Source of the DNA: a virus
DNA: 30,399 bases
Direction: 5' to 3' (one strand)
IMG/VR virus record: IMGVR_UViG_3300030108_003432
Location: 1-30,399 of that record
Shown here: piece after piece, positions 14,913-21,009 of the stretch
Numbering within the stretch: position 1 is the first letter of the stretch
Layout of the letters: each line of letters starts with the position of its first letter
The notes under the pieces: generated by a model
Seen by the model: only the letters and a program-made list of their open reading frames with translations
The model's database searches: none
Told to the model about the DNA's origin: nothing
Program-made: the position numbers and the translations under genes

Positions 14913-14948
14913 AAGAGGCCCCGTCACTATGGAATAACGGGGCCTCTT
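14913..14948 (-). terminator. Strong hairpin terminator between early units
   Basis: AAGAGGCCCCGT (14913-14924) pairs perfectly with ACGGGGCCTCTT (14937-14948) over 12 bp with a 12-base loop. It lies about 50 bases behind the stop at 14999 and immediately before the next promoter, so it probably ends the first leftward transcript. The A/T ends of the stem give only a short U-run on either strand, so it may work in both directions but incompletely. Confidence 0.72.
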
Positions 14949-14998
14949 TACAGGGATGCTAACTAGGAGATGCTTTAAAAAAGCACACCCTATATTGA

Positions 14999-15442
14999 CT
15001 AGTCAATGGTTTTGCCATCGATCACCACTTGCTGCATTTTATAATACCGGCCTCGCAAGACATTGCTTAGATTCATTGCCACCTGTCCAACGTTAAGGTG
15101 GTCCCATTTTGACGGAACTAAATCATTTTCGACAGCAATCTCGTAAAGACGTTGCCGCTTCGCCTCGCCTTTAACGTCGCCAGTTGCGCTTTTTAACGCT
15201 TCCGTCGTAGGATGCGTTACTTTTTCTGCTTTTTCCTGACGATTTTTGCTTCTGTCTTTCGACGGTATCTGTCGCTGAGACTTAGCAGCAGCAGCGCGTC
15301 GAGGGTCTGGACGATACGTTGGCATTACCCAAACTTTCCGCTCGCCCAACGTTAGGAGCCTTTCAAGCTGCTTTTTGGTCGGAACTTTCCGCTTCAAAAA
15401 AGGCGGTATCTCACACAGCGCATCAACAACGGGGTCCCTCAT
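14999..15442 (-). CDS. Paralogue 2 of the LNxG-MNLxNVLRGR family
   Basis: This 147-residue protein has a basic, Ala/Arg/Lys-rich middle (about 45-75, with R-R-A-A-A-A-K-S-Q-R). Its C-terminal domain carries K-W-D-H-L-N-V-G-Q-V-A-M-N-L-S-N-V-L-R-G-R. It lacks the C-G-D and R-Y-G blocks found in the other two copies, so it is the most diverged. I placed the start at 15442, where GAGAGGA lies about 8 bases upstream and the ATG overlaps the preceding small gene (ATGA). An ATG twelve codons earlier lies inside that gene and has no ribosome site. The basic character suggests nucleic-acid contact; function unknown. Confidence 0.62.
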   Translation of the reverse strand: MRDPVVDALCEIPPFLKRKVPTKKQLERLLTLGERKVWVMPTYRPDPRRAAAAKSQRQIPSKDRSKNRQEKAEKVTHPTTEALKSATGDVKGEAKRQRLYEIAVENDLVPSKWDHLNVGQVAMNLSNVLRGRYYKMQQVVIDGKTID

Positions 15443-15567
15443 TTTGCAATTCCTCTCTGCTTTAAAAACCGGTGGCACAATGCTCTGTAGCTCTTGGTGC
15501 TGGGCACGTTGTACGACAGCACCTCTAAAGCTTCCCTAATCAAACGCAATTCTACTTCCTGTGACAT
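15439..15567 (-). CDS. 42-residue small protein
   Basis: The peptide begins M-S-Q-E-V-E-L-R-L-I-R-E-A-L-E and ends F-L-K-Q-R-G-I-A-K, with a helical first half and a basic tail. AGGAG stands seven bases before the ATG and overlaps the stop codon of the previous gene. The stop overlaps the next start (ATGA). This tight packing, the same as between established genes here, is the main reason to accept it. The function is unknown; a small regulatory or DNA-binding peptide is possible. Confidence 0.6.
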   Translation of the reverse strand: MSQEVELRLIREALEVLSYNVPSTKSYRALCHRFLKQRGIAK

Positions 15568-15576
15568 GTTTTTCTC

Positions 15577-16092
15577 CTAGACGTTATATATAACGCGCTG
15601 CTCAATAGTGATTCGAGCGTAAATGTCATCGATGTGAATGGCACGTCCCCTATAAGAAAACGCATTACCGCAGCAATCATGAGTGGTGTTGTCGAATCCA
15701 GGCGACACCCATTCCTCAATAGCGTGTAAAATATCATCTGCGCGAAGGCAGGATACTTCAGCGTTGTTAGCCTCTGATTGAAAAATTTCGTACGTGGTAT
15801 TGGCAATCGTTTCAAACTTCTCTTGATCGATATGCGCTACCTTTATTGAAACGTACCCATCCATCGACTCGCTATGCGTTCCAACGGTATCGACGCGACT
15901 GATGGTTTTGCTGTACTCTTCCGGTACGGTCTGATACCATTCATCGATAATCTGCTCTTGGCCCTGATCTTTCAAAAAAGCATCTGGACCACCACATTCT
16001 GCGATGTATTCAGAATCGAAACGATACTCACGACCACGAAACCCAAAAACAGTATCCATGGTGCCATCGTCTATAATATATGGTGTTGGCAT
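15577..16092 (-). CDS. Hypothetical early protein, 171 residues
   Basis: This acidic protein has F-G-F-R-G-R-E-Y-R-F near the start and S-Y-R-G-R-A-I-H-I-D-D-I-Y near the end; these look like two related strands (xFRGRxYxx). It has a Cys pair in H-D-C-C-G-N-A-F. There is no membrane segment. Its ATG overlaps the stop of the membrane protein gene (TGATG) with GGGGTG upstream. I recognise no family; an early host-takeover protein is a reasonable guess from its place in the first leftward unit. Confidence 0.5.
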   Translation of the reverse strand: MPTPYIIDDGTMDTVFGFRGREYRFDSEYIAECGGPDAFLKDQGQEQIIDEWYQTVPEEYSKTISRVDTVGTHSESMDGYVSIKVAHIDQEKFETIANTTYEIFQSEANNAEVSCLRADDILHAIEEWVSPGFDNTTHDCCGNAFSYRGRAIHIDDIYARITIEQRVIYNV

Positions 16093-16400
16093 CAGTCACA
16101 CCCCACACAAAGCATGATCATGAAAAAAAGCATCATCGCTGATGTGACAATCCACAGGATGGCATGACTGAATGCGTCACCAATGAAACCACCCATCACA
16201 ACTGGCGCAACGGTCAAACCAACAAGCGCCAAACAGCTGACGATGTATGCCGCCAGACACACATTACGATCAGCGCCTTGCAGCGCACGTCTATCACGAG
16301 GGTAAGTTGGGGCGGAACGCTTGGTGCCGCAGTTGATGCTCAGCCGGTCAAGGCTTTTGTAGGTTCTAGGCCGGTCAAGGCTTTTGTAGGTACTGCTCAT
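16092..16400 (-). CDS. Small membrane protein with duplicated N-terminal 9-mer
   Basis: This 102-residue protein has a polar, basic N-terminus (1-45) that contains the tandem units T-Y-K-S-L-D-R-P-R and T-Y-K-S-L-D-R-L-S. Two hydrophobic spans follow, about residues 48-72 (L-A-A-Y-I-V-S-C-L-A-L-V-G-L) and 80-99 (I-L-W-I-V-T-S-A-M-M-L-F-F-M). AGGAG eight bases before the ATG sets the start. An early two-span membrane protein could act in superinfection exclusion or host membrane modification; that is inference only. Confidence 0.5.
   Translation of the reverse strand: MSSTYKSLDRPRTYKSLDRLSINCGTKRSAPTYPRDRRALQGADRNVCLAAYIVSCLALVGLTVAPVVMGGFIGDAFSHAILWIVTSAMMLFFMIMLCVGCD
16343..16391. repeat. 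Direct repeat, two 22-base copies
   Basis: GCCGGTCAAGGCTTTTGTAGGT occurs at 16343-16364 and again at 16370-16391, 27 bases apart. The spacing keeps the reading frame of the membrane protein at 16092-16400 and duplicates nine residues of its N-terminus. The copies are identical at base level, so the duplication looks recent. Confidence 0.8.
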
Positions 16401-16481
16401 GTCGTGTCTCCTATTTGTCGGCTGGCTGGCTCGTCAGCGATGTGGAACCGCCACACCGGACCGGGTTTCCCCGGTTTCGCC

Positions 16482-16910
16482 TTAGATGGTGATGTCGATT
16501 TCTTCGCCGCGAGCCACTCGACCACGCAGCACGTTGCCCAAATTCATCCGCTGCAAGCCGTTGTTCAAGCTGCTCCAGCGTCCAGGATCGATCGAGTTGG
16601 CTTTGCAAATCGTGATCCATTCTGGCGTCTCAGGAGTCACGCCTTTGATCTTTTGGGCGAGATCGTCTCCGCAGTTGGCCTCGGTGCCGTACTTTTCTTT
16701 GTACTTGCGCGGTACGACGGACGAAGTCACCACAACGTCGTCATCCTCGTCCTCAAATTCCGCAAGCCACTCCGTGATCGTCTTGGTTACGGAGCGCTTT
16801 GACTGCACGTTGATGAGCAGCTGTTCTTTTTTTTCCTGAGACAGAGCTTCCCAGATCGTGTTTTTGGCGAATTTCTTGTTGGCGTATTCTACGAGTTGAT
16901 CGATAGTCAT
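16482..16910 (-). CDS. Paralogue 3 of the LNxG-MNLxNVLRGR family
   Basis: This 142-residue protein has an N-terminal helical part (residues 1-50), an acidic linker (E-F-E-D-E-D-D-D), then V-V-P-R-K-Y-K-E-K-Y-G and C-G-D. The C-terminal block is R-W-S-S-L-N-N-G-L-Q-R-M-N-L-G-N-V-L-R-G-R, with an acidic end. The combination R/K-Y-G, C-G-D and M-N-L-G-N-V-L-R is shared with paralogue 1. I recall similar short proteins with SVVP.KYk.kY...CGD in other phages without known function. AGGAG seven bases before ATG gives a firm start. It is the second gene of the first leftward unit. Confidence 0.7.
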   Translation of the reverse strand: MTIDQLVEYANKKFAKNTIWEALSQEKKEQLLINVQSKRSVTKTITEWLAEFEDEDDDVVVTSSVVPRKYKEKYGTEANCGDDLAQKIKGVTPETPEWITICKANSIDPGRWSSLNNGLQRMNLGNVLRGRVARGEEIDITI

Positions 16911-17074
16911 GTCATTCTCCTATTTGACTTGTCTGCTTGGGGCGCTACTGACCCCTCTCACCGCCAGACCCTGGCCACCGCATTCCGTCGCGGCTCCAGG
17001 GCTGGGCGGGTTGTCCGCTGCTGGTCTGGGGCGTCAGTCCTCGTCGTCAGGCACCGGGAGCAGACCCCGGCGCG

Positions 17075-17090
17075 ACGCCCCGTGGGGCGT
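17075..17090 (-). terminator. Short GC hairpin after the first early gene (weak terminator)
   Basis: ACGCCCC (17075-17081) and GGGGCGT (17084-17090) are complementary with a two-base centre, which in practice leaves five or six pairs. It lies just behind the stop at 17097 and has no U-run on the leftward strand. It could reduce read-through between the first and second early genes. The rest of the 186-base gap from 16911 to 17096 is GC-rich, and I see no gene in it. Confidence 0.35.
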
Positions 17091-17096
17091 TTCGGC

Positions 17097-17357
17097 TCAC
17101 AGGACGTCCTGGAACTCGAGGCTCAGGGTCGCCTCGTCTGTCCAGCAGGTCACGTCGCCGTTTTCCTCTTCTTCGACGTCGCTGACGTCGTGACCCTCGC
17201 TCTCCCACGTCTTGACGTGGTCGTCGAAGGCCTTCCTGGCGTCCTCGTACTCGCCGTACACCCAGACCAGGGCGTCGGGGCGTCCAGAGGCGTCTTCGTA
17301 CCCCACTCCTACGGCGGTGAGGGTCCAGGTCATGGGTCTGTCGCTGCGGTCTGTCAT
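17097..17357 (-). CDS. First early gene, small acidic GC-rich protein
   Basis: This 86-residue acidic protein starts M-T-D-R-S-D-R-P-M-T-W-T-L-T-A-V-G-V-G-Y and has an E/D-rich patch (V-E-E-E-E-N-G-D) before a C-terminal W-T-D. The ATG at 17357 was chosen because AGGAAA lies nine bases upstream; an in-frame start 21 codons earlier lies within the leader near the promoter. It is the first gene behind the promoter at 17411-17439. Base composition is much more GC-rich than the structural genes (third positions mostly G or C), which suggests a different origin. The function is unknown; first-expressed acidic proteins of phages often inhibit host enzymes or mimic DNA. Confidence 0.6.
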   Translation of the reverse strand: MTDRSDRPMTWTLTAVGVGYEDASGRPDALVWVYGEYEDARKAFDDHVKTWESEGHDVSDVEEEENGDVTCWTDEATLSLEFQDVL

Positions 17358-17410
17358 GGCGTGTTTCCTTTCGTGTCTGGCGGCGAGGCCGTTCCCCGTC
17401 CGCACCAAGA

Positions 17411-17439
17411 AGTGTACCACACGGAGCAGGCCTTGTCAA
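17411..17439 (-). promoter_or_regulatory. Leftward early promoter
   Basis: On the - strand, TTGACA (17439-17434) and TACACT (17416-17411) are 17 bases apart, with TGG before the -10. The -10 element and the bases around it (TGGTACACT) are identical to the rightward promoter at 18012-18040. Transcription would start near 17404, about 47 bases before the first early gene. Confidence 0.78.
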
Positions 17440-17448
17440 GTCCCTCGT

Positions 17449-17950
17449 GACGACGAGGCACGAGGCGGCGGAGAGGCGAGGCAAAAAAGAAAAAAAGAAC
17501 GCGCGCGCGAGGAGCAGCACCAGGAGAGGAGAAAAAAAGACGAGGCACGAGGCCCTGACGAGGCGAGGCGAGGCGTGGTCGAGGCCCTGGTCGTCGTCGT
17601 TTGCCTCTTGCGCCTCGCGTTGCCTTGGGTCGTCCTGGTGACGAGAAGAAAAAGAAAAGCGGACGAAAAAAGGCGCGGCAGCACCCCGTCGACCCCCCTC
17701 CGAGACGAACCCGACAGAGGCGAGGCGCGCGAGGCAGAGGCACGACCACCACACCGGCAGAAGGCAACAAAACAGAAAGAAGCAAGGCACACGAGGCAGA
17801 AGGCAGAAGGCAGAAGGCGGAACGCGACACAACGAAAGGCGGAACGCGACACAACAAAAGGCGGAAGGCGGAACGCGCGACGGAAAGAAAAGAACGCGCG
17901 ACGGAAGGCGGAACAGCCCCCACCCCCAAGACGACGCCACGACACAGCAA
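17449..17950. other. Divergent non-coding region with strand-biased, T-free tract
   Basis: No T occurs on the + strand from 17449 to 17555 (107 bases) or from 17700 to 17950 (251 bases). Between them, 17583-17640 has no A on the + strand, so the bias flips. By direct count, 17701-17940 holds 90 A, 70 C, 80 G and 0 T. Stop codons need a T, so every frame on the + strand is open here, and likewise every frame on the A-free - strand; the long reading frames in this region are therefore not evidence of genes. Short words such as GAGGC and GGCGGAA recur. The tract lies between the divergent promoters and upstream of the terminase genes; origin, packaging site or recombination site are possible roles. 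Confidence 0.75.
17796..17906. repeat. Short tandem repeats inside the T-free tract
   Basis: Three repeat types follow one another. AGGCAGA-like heptamers lie at about 17796-17815. Two 22-base units GGCGGAACGCGACACAAC(G/A)AAA lie at 17816-17837 and 17838-17859, with a partial third unit. The 15-mer GAACGCGCGACGGAA occurs at 17871-17885 and 17892-17906. All contain GGCGG or CGCG cores without T. Iteron-like binding sites for a replication or packaging protein are one explanation; slippage in low-complexity DNA is another. Confidence 0.6.
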
Positions 17951-17991
17951 TATGATGGGACCCGAAAAGCTAGCATATTTATTCTAAACAT

Positions 17992-18017
17992 TACTTGACA
18001 AGTTATACTACTTGACA
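17992..18017 (+). repeat. Direct repeat TACTTGACA upstream of terminase
   Basis: TACTTGACA occurs at 17992-18000 and 18009-18017, with starts 17 bases apart. The second copy is the -35 element of the rightward promoter. The first could be a second -35 without a matching -10, or one half of a two-site operator. Confidence 0.5.
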
Positions 18018-18040
18018 GTACTTCCCCCTGCTGGTACACT
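18012..18040 (+). promoter_or_regulatory. Rightward promoter for terminase/structural genes
   Basis: TTGACA (18012-18017) and TACACT (18035-18040) lie 17 bases apart, with TGG before the -10. The -10 ends only seven bases before the ATG of the small terminase, so the transcript would begin at or within a few bases of the start codon. Confidence 0.75.
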
Positions 18041-18047
18041 ATAGCCC

Positions 18048-18554
18048 ATGTCAGAAAAAACAATTGTTACCGAACGTCAACGCCTTATAATGCGATATAG
18101 GCGTCAAGGAATGACGGTTTCAGAAATTGCAGAATCATTAGATTCTAGCGCTTCAGCTATATCTAGTGCTCTCGAAACCGCATACCGCGCATTACATGTA
18201 GAAGATGAAGCAGCAGTTGCACGGCAAATGGACCTAGAAAGGCTAGATGAGTTACATCAGTCGTATTGGGACCCTGCTAAAGATGGCGATATTAAGGCAG
18301 CAGAATTTATATTAAAGACGATGGACCGCCGTGCAAAAATGTTAGGTATAGACGCCCCTATTGAGACTAAAACGGATGGAAATTTACAAATCGGTTGGAT
18401 AACTGATGGAGCTTTTGGAGAGATAATCGACCATGAAAATAACGATACCGTATCGACCCAGGCCCTTGCAGAAGACACTTCACGAACAGTCAGCGAGGTT
18501 TGCGGTGATAGCGTGTCACCGGAGATTCGGGAAAACAGTATGGTCGATAAATGA
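18048..18554 (+). CDS. terS: Terminase small subunit
   Basis: This 168-residue packaging protein recognises phage DNA and loads it onto the large subunit. The N-terminal helix-turn-helix spans about residues 7-45 (M-T-V-S-E-I-A-E-S-L). The central block R-L-D-E-L-H-Q-S-Y-W-D-P-A and F-I-L-K-T-M-D-R-R-A-K-M-L-G-I-D is typical of phage small terminases. There is no Shine-Dalgarno sequence before the ATG, and the promoter -10 is only seven bases away, so a leaderless mRNA is likely. The C-terminal 40 residues overlap the terL gene by 122 bases and are low in conserved features. Confidence 0.82.
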   Translation: MSEKTIVTERQRLIMRYRRQGMTVSEIAESLDSSASAISSALETAYRALHVEDEAAVARQMDLERLDELHQSYWDPAKDGDIKAAEFILKTMDRRAKMLGIDAPIETKTDGNLQIGWITDGAFGEIIDHENNDTVSTQALAEDTSRTVSEVCGDSVSPEIRENSMVDK

Positions 18555-19761
18555 TGCGGTAAAAGAAGTAGTAGAGCGCAAAATAAGAGGATTACAAAGA
18601 CCACGAGGCATATATGTAGCTCCTTTGTATCGACAAGCTAAACAAATCGCCTGGGACTATGCTAAGTTCTATTGTGAAAAACTGCCGGATTACAAAGTAA
18701 ATGAATCTGAGTTGCGCATTGATTTTCTTGGCGATTGTCGTTTTTATCTTATCGGTGCAGATAACCCTGATTCCGTTAGAGGAATTTACGCCGATATTGC
18801 CGTAATGGACGAATACGCGCAAATGAACCCTAAGATGTGGACCGAGGTGTTGCGCCCCGCATTATCTGATCGACTGGGTAAAGCTAGATTTATTGGCACT
18901 CCTAAGGGTAAAAATGCTTTCTTTGAACTTTTCGATGCCGCCGACACGGGTAAGGACAATTGGTCTGCGCATATGTTTAAAGCTAGTGAGACTGGTTACG
19001 TAGACGAAGGCGAATTACTGTCTGCACAGTCTGAAATGACGGAGGAAGAGTATGCGCAAGAATATGAGTGTTCTTGGGAAGCTGCTATTAGGGGTGCATA
19101 CTATGGTAGGCTTATGGAATCGGCTACCCTTGCTGGAAGAATTACGTCTGTGCCTTATGAGCCAACTCTTGAAGTGCATACGGCGTGGGATTTGGGTATT
19201 GATGACAGTACGGCTATATGGTTTGCGCAAGTGGCTGACCGTGAAATACGCCTTATTGACTTTTATGAGAATAGTGGGGCAGGTTTGGATCACTATGTTA
19301 AGATACTTAAAGAGCGTGATTATATATATGCGGATCATTATTTACCACATGATATCAAAGTTAAGGAATTGTCCTCTGGACGATCCAGGCTTGAAATGTT
19401 GCGCGGATTGGGGATACGAGGGAGAGTGGTTCCGAAAATACCGATAGACGATGGTATTAATGCCGTACGGGCGATACTGCCCCGGTGTTGGTTCGATAAA
19501 GATAAATGTAATAAGGGGATAGAGGCGTTAAGACAATATCGCACTCAATTTAATGATAAAACCCAAACATTTATGCAGCGTCCTCATCATGATTGGACAA
19601 GTCACGCAAGTGATGCTTTTAGATATTTAGCTACTTCTATTCGTGACGGAGTGGAGCATAGGCGCAGACCTTCTATGGCTGTTTCAGACTATGATATGTT
19701 TACTACGTCTACTCACAATCATGAGGCTGTAGCTAGTGATTTGGATTATTGGCCATGGTAA
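18433..19761 (+). CDS. terL: Terminase large subunit
   Basis: This 442-residue DNA-packaging motor has ATPase and nuclease domains. Walker A reads C-H-R-R-F-G-K-T (28-35), Walker B I-A-V-M-D126-E127, and the coupling motif I-G-T-P-K-G-K-N is at 154-161. The nuclease domain begins W-D253-L-G-I-D-D-S-T and closes with H-A-S-D-A-F-R-Y near residue 400. The start at 18433 is needed for the conserved Y-R-P-R-P-L-Q-K-T-L-H opening and has GGAGAG about 12 bases upstream; it overlaps the terS gene in another frame by 122 bases. Family and function are clear; cos- or pac-type packaging cannot be read from it. Confidence 0.93.
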   Translation: MKITIPYRPRPLQKTLHEQSARFAVIACHRRFGKTVWSINDAVKEVVERKIRGLQRPRGIYVAPLYRQAKQIAWDYAKFYCEKLPDYKVNESELRIDFLGDCRFYLIGADNPDSVRGIYADIAVMDEYAQMNPKMWTEVLRPALSDRLGKARFIGTPKGKNAFFELFDAADTGKDNWSAHMFKASETGYVDEGELLSAQSEMTEEEYAQEYECSWEAAIRGAYYGRLMESATLAGRITSVPYEPTLEVHTAWDLGIDDSTAIWFAQVADREIRLIDFYENSGAGLDHYVKILKERDYIYADHYLPHDIKVKELSSGRSRLEMLRGLGIRGRVVPKIPIDDGINAVRAILPRCWFDKDKCNKGIEALRQYRTQFNDKTQTFMQRPHHDWTSHASDAFRYLATSIRDGVEHRRRPSMAVSDYDMFTTSTHNHEAVASDLDYWPW

Positions 19762-20207
19762 GAGAAATGCGTGTTGGCGATGAAGCTCAGTTACTTCAAC
19801 TTGGCCAGATTATGCACCAAGAGTCGGCTTACTTTAGTAAATATAGGGTAAATATTGATAAATGGAAAAAAATGTGTATTGCTGCTTTAACCAAACCTAC
19901 TATTGCGTGTTTTGTATATGAAAAAGACGACAGTATAATAGGTATGTGGGCAGGGTATATATCCTCTTTATGGTATTCTGATGATCTTAAAGTGTATGAT
20001 ACAGTACTTTTTGTACATCCTCATCATAGAAAAGGCCCTGCAGCGTATAGACTTATAAAAGCATCGGAAGAATGGGCAAAATTATGTGGGGCAAAGAGTA
20101 CCACTATTAGTCTAAGCTCAGGTATTGACACCGAAAGCGTTTCGTGTTTTCTTTCTAGACTAGATTACAGCACTACTGCTGTGATTATGGAAAAGGAGAT
20201 CGGTTAG
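19755..20207 (+). CDS. GNAT-type acetyltransferase-like protein
   Basis: This 150-residue protein begins M-V-R-E-M-R-V-G-D-E-A-Q-L-L-Q-L-G, as many GNAT proteins do. The acetyl-CoA binding strand-loop-helix is V-L-F-V-H-P-H-H-R-K-G-P-A-A-Y-R (about 84-99), with R-K-G-P-A as the Q/RxxGxG/A site. The substrate is unknown; small GNATs between terminase and portal genes are common in T7-like marine phages and may modify a host or virion protein. The ATG at 19755 overlaps the terL stop region; a Met four codons later is possible and has TAAGAG before it. Confidence 0.72.
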   Translation: MVREMRVGDEAQLLQLGQIMHQESAYFSKYRVNIDKWKKMCIAALTKPTIACFVYEKDDSIIGMWAGYISSLWYSDDLKVYDTVLFVHPHHRKGPAAYRLIKASEEWAKLCGAKSTTISLSSGIDTESVSCFLSRLDYSTTAVIMEKEIG

Positions 20208-20407
20208 TGTGTTTTTCACAACCTAACATAGAACCACCACCGCCCCCTCCTCCGCCTCCTACCGTTGCCGACCCAGAAGTAAAGGCTGCTCGGGAAAACG
20301 AAAGGAAAAAGCGGATAGCCGCCGCAGGGCGTAGCTCGACCATTCTAACTGGCGGTATGGGCGTTGGAGAAGAGCGAACTCAAGGCAAACAAGTATTGGG
20401 TGCGTAA
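20207..20407 (+). CDS. Small Pro-rich virion-associated protein
   Basis: This 66-residue protein has a run of nine prolines (10-18), then E-V-K-A-A-R-E-N-E-R-K-K-R-I-A-A-A-G-R-S-S-T-I-L-T-G-G and an L-G-A end. The G-R-S-S-T-I-L-T-G-G block is one I recall in short proteins encoded between terminase and portal in many podoviruses. GTG is the start, overlapping the GNAT stop (TAGTG), with AAGGAG ten bases upstream. The function is unknown, perhaps a portal or tail completion factor. Confidence 0.65.
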   Translation: MCFSQPNIEPPPPPPPPPTVADPEVKAARENERKKRIAAAGRSSTILTGGMGVGEERTQGKQVLGA

Positions 20408-20748
20408 TGTGCAGCGGTTCTAATGGTGGCACAGACGATATGAACACCATCGAGCGTGAATCAGAAGTTGATACGTTTCACACTACGGAACAAAAAGGTC
20501 CTGTAAGTGAAGCCGGTCATAGTGGTTTATCTACTTCAGAGGCTTTAGATATCGCCTTTAACCCTGCATCTACATTGTCTTCACCGGGTGAGAAAGCTGC
20601 AGCAGCCGCTCAAGCTGCACTACCGGGCGGTTTTGTAATAGGTGGGTTAAGGGCTTTGGGACTACGATCTCATGGCAGTATATTCAGTTCACGATCACCA
20701 GGAACTTTACTTACTGGATCACGAAATGATGAAAAATTAGGGTCATAA
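20407..20748 (+). CDS. Hypothetical protein, 113 residues, shares T-L-L-T-G end
   Basis: This is a Ser/Ala/Gly-rich protein with an acidic first half, then P-G-E-K-A-A-A-A-A-Q-A-A-L-P-G-G-F-V-I-G-G as a weakly hydrophobic helix. The C-terminal S-S-R-S-P-G-T-L-L-T-G echoes the S-S-T-I-L-T-G block of the preceding gene. The ATG overlaps the upstream stop (TAATG). The position in the terminase-portal interval suggests a minor structural role. I recognise no family. Confidence 0.5.
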   Translation: MCSGSNGGTDDMNTIERESEVDTFHTTEQKGPVSEAGHSGLSTSEALDIAFNPASTLSSPGEKAAAAAQAALPGGFVIGGLRALGLRSHGSIFSSRSPGTLLTGSRNDEKLGS

Positions 20749-20749
20749 T

Positions 20750-20893
20750 ATGCCCTTAATGAAAGGATCATCGCGTAAGACGATTCGAAAAAATGTTAGT
20801 ACTCTTCTTACTGAAGGGTATAAACGCGATCAAGCAATTGCAATTGCAATGAGAAAAGCTGGTAAAAAACGTTCATCTAAAAAGAAAGGATAG
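20750..20893 (+). CDS. 47-residue basic protein (MPLxKGSSxKTI family)
   Basis: The sequence begins M-P-L-M-K-G-S-S-R-K-T-I-R-K-N-V, continues with E-G-Y-K-R-D-Q-A-I-A-I-A-M-R-K-A-G-K, and ends in a K/S/R cluster. This pattern is widespread in tailed phages as a short basic protein (the DUF6496-like group in my memory) encoded near the portal. Its ATG lies one base after the previous stop. The function is unknown; the high basic charge suggests DNA or virion-internal association. Confidence 0.72.
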   Translation: MPLMKGSSRKTIRKNVSTLLTEGYKRDQAIAIAMRKAGKKRSSKKKG

Positions 20894-20898
20894 TTAAG

Positions 20899-21009
20899 AT
20901 GCCTGGACATTATGGAAAAGGAAAGTCTGGTATGAAAAAAAGTGGCAAAAGTAGTATGCCAGCCAGCGTTAAGAAAGCTATTGCTAAGAAAAAAACGGGT
21001 AAAAAATAA
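20899..21009 (+). CDS. 36-residue basic peptide
   Basis: The peptide M-P-G-H-Y-G-K-G-K-S-G-M-K-K... has 15 lysines and no acidic residue. Short peptides opening M-P-G-x-Y-G-K are repeatedly found in this position in podoviruses. The ATG lies five bases after the previous stop, and its TAA overlaps the next ATG (TAATG). It may be a packaged DNA-binding peptide; function inferred only from charge and conservation of the opening. Confidence 0.6.
   Translation: MPGHYGKGKSGMKKSGKSSMPASVKKAIAKKKTGKK

Noticed and set aside
16164-16839. + strand frames opposite the membrane protein and paralogue 3
   Set aside because: They run antisense to genes with good ribosome sites, and no motif or start signal is present.
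17047-18063. Long reading frames on both strands (up to 338 codons) between the divergent promoters
   Set aside because: They exist because the + strand lacks T and the - strand lacks A, which removes all stop codons. They have repetitive composition, no ribosome sites and no recognisable motifs.
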